64,000 nucleotides of DNA from Fragum whitleyi (Eukaryota; Mollusca; Bivalvia; Cardiida; Cardiidae): the NCBI GenBank assembly GCA_948146395.1, contig OX411545.1:20405526-20469525 (forward strand). The letters run 5' to 3'. The translations under genes were made by a program, and so were the position numbers. Position 1 is the stretch's first letter, and each line of letters opens with the position of its first letter. The notes under the pieces are model-generated. The model saw only the letters and a list, made by a program, of their open reading frames with translations. It had not been told where the DNA came from and did not search any database. Below, in pieces: positions 57,716 through 64,000 of this stretch.

Positions 57716-58977
57716 CAGTGCTCTCAATAAGGGCCAAAATCAGGATTTTTTGTAATTCCATGGTGGGATTTCAGGAATTTTTTCTACGAAGTAAGGAATT
57801 TTAAACCCCTCCCCCTGCTATCCTCCCCCCCCCCCGCACACACCTTCTTTTTTTCTGTACACTTTGTAAATGCTCGTTTCCTTGTTAAATGTAAGTTAAA
57901 TTTTGCTCCCAAAGTCCATGATTTTGGTTGGTTCTCTAAGAATAAACGACTTCCGAGCCTTAAAACTTGTAGCTTTGACTTTAAGCTGTAGGGACGAGAT
58001 TTGGTTTCACAAGCCCCTTTTATTACTTTCATTGAATAAATTATGGAAACTAATATGAGAAAATGTGGACTTTCTATTTGGAATCGGTCCTTAGCTGTAT
58101 GTTGAGAGGTGGGCCAAGGAAATGCGGCTTACTCAAATTTTAGTTACGATGTTTTGGTATCCGGCGATATTACGGTAATTAATGCAGCTTTAATTTTCCT
58201 CGGCCTGTCGTTCCAAAGGTGGCGAACGTTCTAGGTAGTGTGCTTATAAAACTTAACTTTTCTAAGCCTATTTAAACTTACGCAGAATTATCCAAATAGC
58301 ATAAGTCAAGAAAAATTCGTCATTTCAAATCTCTCGTCGGACATGTTGCAGACAACTTAAATGACGTTATTGGGATTTCCCCACGTTCTCCGAATATGCC
58401 GATTCTACACGTATTTAAACGAGGACAGTCGAATGACCTTTCGTAAATGTTTTCCGGTAGCGTCTTTTTCACTTCGGATGAATTACCTGTAGATCTATTC
58501 TAAGAGTTTTAAAGCGATGTTTTGAAAATTTATCGGTCTGAGCTGCATGAACTACATTTGATATAACGAATTTTCCCCTGATTTGAATTTTGTTTGTTTC
58601 AGTAATCCTATCAAAGGACCCTCGCGATCTGTATCCGACTAAGAAAGATAATGACAGAAGCGGTAATGACGCGTCGCTAACCCGACAAGATTGCGTAATC
58701 AGAGACTGGTTGTTATGGCGACAGTTTACTACCCCGCGCGTTACACATGACCTTTGGTCAGTCATAATGTGTATGCTCGCGTTGATTATCGATTTTTTGC
58801 ACGTGTAGACTTGTGTTAAATCCTTTATTAGGTAAATTCGTAAAACGTCCGGGGTCAAATTGCAGGACGTTTTCCTCGAATCTCGGACGTTTTTTTACGT
58901 CCGGGTTTGATTTTCCGGACATAATTTCTGAAATTCTGGACGTGTATTACGTCGACGTCCGCTTATTGAGAGCACTG
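57716..58977. mobile_element. hAT-like element, 1262 bp
   Basis: Perfect 16-bp TIRs, CAGTGCTCTCAATAAG and its inverse, flanked by TAAAAT on both sides (57710-57715 and 58978-58983). CAGTG ends suggest hAT; the visible duplication is 6 rather than 8 bp. Subterminal words GGACGT/ACGTCC are frequent on the right (58840-58960). Frames of 129 and 72 codons inside (58469-58858, 58590-58808) show no transposase motif I recognise. Confidence 0.75.
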
Positions 58978-58983
58978 TAAAAT

Positions 58984-60333
58984 ATCGATGAAACCTTGAA
59001 GTCTTTGAAAGTACACATGTTAATATTTTGGTTCAACCCTTCTCATGCTGTTCACAGCATATTCCCTTCTGTACACAAAGCTTTTGGCAGACTCTATAGA
59101 CCAAGATCAGCCTGCACAGACATGCAGTCTGATCTTAGCCTACATTGTCTGCTTTATATTTCATCATTGATCATTTGTTTCAAACAAAATTTAGATTCAG
59201 CATTAAAAGGGTTAATAGTTTAAGGCATTTAGTCTATAACACTCTCAAGCCATGATACTTACATTGCACATGAAATAAAAAGAGAGCAACAACATTAATA
59301 ATGCAGACAAAATGAAATATCTTGAAGCATTCTGATTGATAAGGTGAGTGGTACAAAATTTAACACAACAATAACAAGATATATTTAACTTTGTAAACCA
59401 AAAATGTTCCCCAAACAGCATAGTTTTCAGACATTTGACATTGATATATGACCTTGACCCATCAGGTAAACTTGAATTTGATAAAAGCAATTTTATATTG
59501 AATAGATCTATTATCATCCAAATATAAATCCTAATATTTATATCTCCACAAAGCTCTAAAATAATTAAAAGTGTGGCAAATTGTCACAAGATATGTCTGT
59601 TAAACTGCTGCATGTAAAAGTATGAATAACAACAAAGGAATATGACTAAAAAATTAAGCTTGCTAGAGTTACGGTTCTTGTGCACTGCACTCTATATTCA
59701 TGAGAGAAACATAACTACCAAGTTCCAAGTGAATGGGACATGAGGTGACAGAGCTATGCTCTGGACAAAGGAATGGATGTCACCCATCTCACCAGATGCA
59801 GGAAATCATGTACAACATTGTACATCCAGTGCTTTTTTTGGTTAAAATTTGTAAACTCATTGACAAAAGGGTTGACAAAGGTAAAACAGTAAGCCAGAAT
59901 CTTTTTATGCAGGGCATTTAAAACGTTTATGAGGTTTGCTTTGGTCTACCTATGTTTAACTTTCAGAGATCAAATAAATCAATCACATATTTGATAAAAG
60001 CAAATAGTGTTACTTTTATTTTCCTTTGTCTTTAAACCATATAGCCTATTAAATCAAATCCAAGACACTCAATTATGTGAAAATTATCTATTATGACTGC
60101 ATTGAAGGTGACTTTTATGGGAATCTTTCATATCAATTTTGTAAAATAAAATACTTTAGATATTGTAAATTCCCTTGTTAAACAGCTTGCTGATATAATC
60201 ATGCAACAAAAATGAGACATACAAATAGAGCATCATTATATCTTATTTGCTTCAAAACAAAATTTAAGCAAAACTGAATGAAAACTTTTTACATTCCAAT
60301 AAAATAAATCTATCATAATATAGAGATATTTAC
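58984..60333. other. Downstream of the kinase exon: repeats and no gene
   Basis: 59095-59165 is a hairpin unit (AAGATCAGCCTGCACAGACA, TGCAGTCTGATCTTAGCC). 59580-59770 resembles 36540-36740 (GGTTCTTGTGCACTGCACT...). The rest, to the donor at 60333, is kinase intron with nothing recognised. Confidence 0.45.
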
Positions 60334-61876
60334 CTGCTTATGATGACTGTCTATATCTTCAAAGTCATCAGTAGTAATCTCCCCTGTTAACTCTTCACTG
60401 GATATAGAAGAATGGCGGGAAAGTTGGTTATTAGACAAATTTCCTTTATTAGTATAATCATGCTCGGGAGATTCAAGATCATCATCAGATAGAGAATAGA
60501 ACATGCTTTTACTAGAAGAGGAAGGTACATTAGTTTTATTAGATATTAGAGAGTTAAGCCTATTAGTAAGAATGCTAGCAATGCGAGCCCTCGTATCTAT
60601 GCTGGTGTTGGAGCCTATGGACTCTATGGATCGTCGTGTTACCTCAGCGTCACTATCACTTGCCACGCTCCCTGGTTTGGACCGTGGCTCACTTTCAGAG
60701 TCTTGATCAAATGGCCAGTCCTCGACATCCACATGACGAGGACTTCGGGATGGTATAATGGGTTCGTCAGACGGGAGTCTTACCCGACCAACTAATTCTT
60801 CATCAACATCATAATCATCCCATTCAAATGTTAAAGCAGTATCTTCCGACTCAGGATCCTCAAACACAAATCCACTCTGTGATGTATTGTCTGATGGAAT
60901 CCCATCTTCTGGAATTGTACCTAACGATCGTGATTTGTGAACAAATGAAGGAGGTATAGAAGCACCAAGAGACATATAGATTTCCTTTGCCCGTTCTATA
61001 TCAGGATCAAGAGTCTTTTCTGGATTATTCTGATTAATGTCGGATATATTAGCGTCACTTTTTTCACTTTCCTCGATATTTTGGCTAGCAGGTTCTCCAG
61101 AATGATCAGTACGATAACCTTCATCACTGTATTGATTCACTGACTTGTTATCCATCGTTCTTAAATTATTAGAGACATTTTCTGATGTGACTTTATTCAA
61201 ATGATGAGACTGATTGTTTTTTGTGTCATTTGTGGATAGGTACTTGGTATTTTGTGTAAGTTGACTAATTGCAGTGCTGTATGCCTCAGACTGATTATTG
61301 ATAGATTCAAAGTTTGGTTTAGTTGGAGTACTCATTTTAACTGGAACAGGTTCAACTAATAAATACAAATTTTTATCACTTGATAGATTATCTTGACTAT
61401 TTATATTCTCATTATTTTCGTCCCCATCACTTCCTCCAAAAGCTAGAATGGAATCATTCTGTGCAATGTCTGATGATTCATTTAAACTTGTTTTACCAGG
61501 CACAAAATCATCCTCAAATCCTAAACCTTCAGCACTTTTCCTTATGTGGACATTTTCTGTAAAGTCATCATCAAATCCAAGTTTATCAGGAATTTGTTCA
61601 TCCACTCTATGGACTAAAACTTCAGCCACATGATTATTGGCTGAACTTTTAGTCCATGTTTGTACAAAGTTTGACTCAAATAATCTCGGAGAGTTAGCAC
61701 CTGCTTGTGAATTATGAACAACTTGAGGTGAGGAAGTGGAGGAGCCTGTCTGCGTCATTGTCGGCGGTGTAGGAATCTGTTTGGATTCCTCGTCGATCTG
61801 TTGTAGAAATGCAAGTATATCATCTGTGGATGGACGATCATTAACCTCCTGCCAACACATCTCCATGATCTCATAC
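60334..61876 (-). CDS. LMTK-like: LMTK-like kinase, large exon: end of kinase domain and acidic tail
   Basis: This exon is 1543 bp: one base completing the split Trp, then 514 codons. It opens with YEIMEMCWQEVNDRPS, kinase subdomain XI with the conserved CW and RP, and then DDILAFL. The rest looks disordered and is rich in Ser, Asp, Glu and Asn. It has two near-repeats, LGFDDDF and LGFEDDF, within about 25 residues, an acidic patch around FEWDDYDVDEEL, and possible phospho-Tyr sites (SDEGYRT, MFYSLSDDD). The acceptor is TATGTAG/G and the donor is AAGCAG/GTAAAT. A single giant exon for the tail is typical of LMTK genes. The frame reads 6 codons past the donor to a stop, so retention of the following intron would add only about six residues. 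The open frame also runs upstream to 62046 through the intron; that part is not coding. Confidence 0.88.
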
Positions 61877-62391
61877 CTACATAGAGTTAGAAGACAAACA
61901 AAAATTAACACTTTCCTCATTCTTAAAATTTTAGACTGGTACAAATTGGAAGAGTTTGTAGTGACAATTAGAATGGAATGAAAATTGAAATAAACCACCC
62001 TGTGAGGTAGAAATATTGTCAGAAAAGAAATGTCTTCTTTTTCCAAAATATTTCTCTAGTACATGTATAAAATCACTGGGATGTGATATCCCCATACCAC
62101 ACAAGAAAGGGTTAATGCATGAGTAGATTAAACAAATGTATCCTAAAAAGCAACAAAACATGAACAAAGACTTAATTAATCTTCTAAAGAAAATTTGAGT
62201 AAGTGTCCATTTACAGAATCTTTTGGGGAAATCAAAATTAAAGGCAGCAAATAGTACTTAATAATATGTAAATGTCCTTAGTAAAGAGACTTACTAAATG
62301 ATATTGTAAAGTAATCTAGTTAGATTGCAAATTAACATGCTGCAAGAGCTACTTTATTGAAATTGTCTAATTTTGCATTGTTTAACCTTAC
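61877..62391 (-). other. Kinase intron, 515 bp, with a decayed MITE
   Basis: The intron begins GTAAGG and ends TATGTAG and joins two exons with a split Trp codon. Its middle (about 61985-62114) resembles the 229-bp piggyBac-type MITE found elsewhere in the window. It ends in AAAGGGTTAA, has a related hairpin around a run of AAGAAG/CTTCTT, and is strongly diverged. Confidence 0.75.
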
Positions 62392-62541
62392 CATCTGTCC
62401 CGCAATGGGGTCTCTGTAGTGGGAAGGGGTAGTTTTGTTGTCCCATCTCTGATAACCTTGTGTAAAACTTCTTCATCTTTCAGATTGTTATATGGCTTTC
62501 TACCTTCATACAGGATCTCCCACAACAGTATGCTTAATGAC
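62392..62541 (-). CDS. LMTK-like: LMTK-like kinase, exon for kinase C-lobe (partial gene)
   Basis: This 150-bp internal exon encodes 49 codons plus split codons at both ends. The peptide has the SLSILLWEILYEG and KPYNNLKDEEVL stretches and ends in LRDRW. This matches the kinase subdomain IX-X region, where the lemur tyrosine kinases (LMTK1-3) have a similar 'LWE...QPYSNL...DRWYE' pattern. The acceptor is TTTAAAG/G and the donor is ATG/GTAAGG. The final Trp is split TG|G and is completed exactly by the next exon. LMTKs are membrane-anchored kinases linked to endosomal trafficking; that role is family knowledge, not visible here. The activation loop, N-lobe and anchor must lie past base 64000. 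The exon's 5' part is copied several times just upstream of it (62591-62961). Another tyrosine-kinase-like family is possible but less likely, given DRWYE and the long acidic tail. Confidence 0.85.
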
Positions 62542-62961
62542 CTTTAAATGATAAAATAACCCAAAATATAAGTAAAACTACAGCACTGGGTAGTTGTATG
62601 GCTTTCTACCTTCATACAGGATCTCCCATAGAAGTATACTTAATGACCTTTAAATGATAAAATATCCCACAATATTAGTAAAACTACAGCACTGGGTAGT
62701 TGTATGGCTTTCTACCTTCATACAGGATCTCCCATAACAGAATACTTAATTACCTTAAAATGATAAAATATCCCACAATATTAGTAAAACTACAGCACTG
62801 GGTAGTTGTATGGCTTTCTACCTTCATACAGGCTCTCCCATAACAGAATACTTAATTACCTTTAAATGATAAAATATCTCACAATATAAGTAAAACTACA
62901 GCACTAGGTAGTTATATGGCTTTCTACCTTCATACAGGATCTCCCATAACAGTATATTTAA
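62485..62961 (-). repeat. 106-bp tandem array copying the 5' part of a kinase exon
   Basis: Units begin at 62485 (inside the real exon), 62591, 62697, 62803 and 62909, exactly 106 bp apart; the last is cut at 62958-62961. Each unit holds about 57 bp of exon start, its acceptor region and about 45 bp of upstream intron. Copy 2 still has AAAGG/TCATTAAG and would encode the same LLWEILYEGRKPYN start, followed by YPVL and a TAG stop. Copies 3 and 4 read G/TAA at the equivalent splice point, an immediate stop. These are therefore pseudo-exons upstream of the true exon in transcription order. Confidence 0.9.
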
Positions 62962-63108
62962 GGTAGTGGACCCATAATAGTTTCACAATATTTTGGGAGT
63001 AATAAACTTTAACAGTGTTAACCGAGGTTTCCTAACAATTTTCATTAGGAAACCTCGGTCAACATTGTGAAAGATCATATTATCCAAAATGTTGCAGAAC
63101 TATTATGA
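62958..63108. mobile_element. TTAA palindromic MITE (family E) inserted in the exon-copy array
   Basis: TTAAGGTAGTGGACCCATAA, centre GGTTTCCTAACAATTTTCATTAGGAAACC, decayed right end. Its left TTAA is exactly the TTAA of the fifth partial exon copy, so it entered after the array formed. Confidence 0.85.
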
Positions 63109-64000
63109 GTGAGTGATGACAACCTCATATTTGGTGTTCCTAATTCCAAACTCTAAGTTGTGGGTACTCATTGGAATCTTCTTGATGAGACAATTCCAAT
63201 GAGCATTCCAAACATAGAATTCGATCAACGGATAATGGAATGAAAGCAAAATCACTTCCTCTAATTAGTGCTCTGGGAACATATTCATCTTTAAGATAAA
63301 ATATTTCACAAGAAAAGTAGAACATACAGTCGAATCTCTTTATGTCAAATTTTAGGGCACTTACAAGAAAACTTAGACGTACAGAAAGTTCGACGAAGAG
63401 ATAAATGGAATTCGTCTGGAGGAAGACTTAAATGGCCATATTCACACTTGGGTACCACCTTAACCGGTGACAAAAAAACAGAAGTAAACATTTTCAAATG
63501 GATTTGATTTGCATATGATGAACTAATCGAATTTGAAATATTTTTTTCTTGTTTCTTATTTATTCATAGAATCATATCAAAACACACATACAATTTATAG
63601 AAAATGAATACAGAAAAATAGTATTTTTTGCAAATACTGTTTTTTATATCTTCTTATTTCTCTAGCCCTGTTGAAAGCATATTGAAACGAACACCCGATA
63701 CAGCGGCAGTTTTCAGTTTTGATTCCTATATTCATTTCTACAGCCATAATTGCACTGAACTTAATGCCGATCAATGCAAAGTTTTGGCAGGAAGATGACA
63801 ACAACAACAACGATGACAACACCAAGACTATAGCAATACCTAGGGCTTTCTCTGAAATCAGCCAAGCTAAAAAGGGGGATATAACAGCGGTTACAATGAA
63901 CTTTATGTGTAAATAATTGATTTAATTGGTCAATTCAGTTTTTGATTGACAGTTTCAGACCCAATAATCAATATGTAAGAAAGTAGGTAAAAGGTCAGGG
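63109..64000. other. Kinase intron continuing to the right edge
   Basis: 63327-63410 (ACAGTCGAATCTCTTTATGT) resembles a pogo/Tigger TIR. 63805-63873 is a pearl-like 3' end (ACACCAAGACTATAGCAATACC...GCTAAAAA). 63160-63205 has a small palindrome around CATTGGAATCTTC. No kinase exon was recognised here. Confidence 0.45.

Noticed and set aside
58469..58858. 129-codon minus-strand frame as a gene
   Set aside because: Lies inside a hAT-like element, no recognised motif, overlapped by an opposite frame.
60313..62046. Treating the full 577-codon frame as one protein starting at 62046
   Set aside because: The upstream 57 codons are intron; the acceptor at 61876 joins in frame to the kinase exon, and the donor at 60334 precedes the last six codons.

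Overview
The window looks like nuclear DNA of a bivalve mollusc. It is AT-rich and intron-bearing, and most of it is small mobile elements. The bivalve call rests on two things: tRNA-derived SINEs, and many elements built like the oyster 'pearl' repeats (about 160-bp core repeats, then an ACGG-type tetranucleotide tract, then a terminal hairpin). No species can be named from sequence alone.

Two protein-coding loci are convincing, both on the minus strand. (1) 23546-25726 is one intronless 726-codon frame for a nose-resistant-to-fluoxetine (NRF-6) type multipass acyltransferase-3 protein. (2) The 3' part of a lemur tyrosine kinase (LMTK)-like gene runs in from the right edge. Exon 62392-62541 carries the late kinase C-lobe. 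It is joined by a 515-bp GT-AG intron to exon 60334-61876, which holds the end of the kinase domain and a long acidic, Ser-rich tail. That exon ends at a phase-0 donor. A phase-0 exon with a stop codon, 13 kb downstream at 47123-47257, is a plausible last exon, but the link is inference. The kinase N-lobe and the membrane anchor lie beyond base 64000.

Layout. 1-10 kb: tRNA-like sequence, palindromic repeats, SINE pieces and a broken Tc1-type transposase gene (6428-7312). 10-20 kb: a possible 1.85-kb long-TIR element and several palindromic families, with no genes. 20-23 kb: a 1131-bp mariner-type element, a recent 111-bp duplication and an intact SINE. 23.5-25.8 kb: the acyltransferase gene. 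26-28 kb: a piggyBac-type MITE and a 69-bp minisatellite. 28.8-57.5 kb: a run of Helentron/pearl-like elements, all in the same orientation as far as I can see, with MITEs, SINEs and one nested CCGG-rich element. 57.7-59 kb: a hAT-like element. 60.3-62.5 kb: kinase exons, with a 106-bp tandem array copying the start of one exon.

The most interesting structures are these. The pearl/Helentron-like families have 5' subterminal motifs that match their own 3' hairpins, family by family. Partial kinase-exon copies carry extra splice-acceptor-like sites. The SINE heads keep a 9-bp stem through compensating changes. There is also a 184-bp near-perfect palindrome. I found no CRISPR array, reverse transcriptase, Rep/helicase or viral gene.
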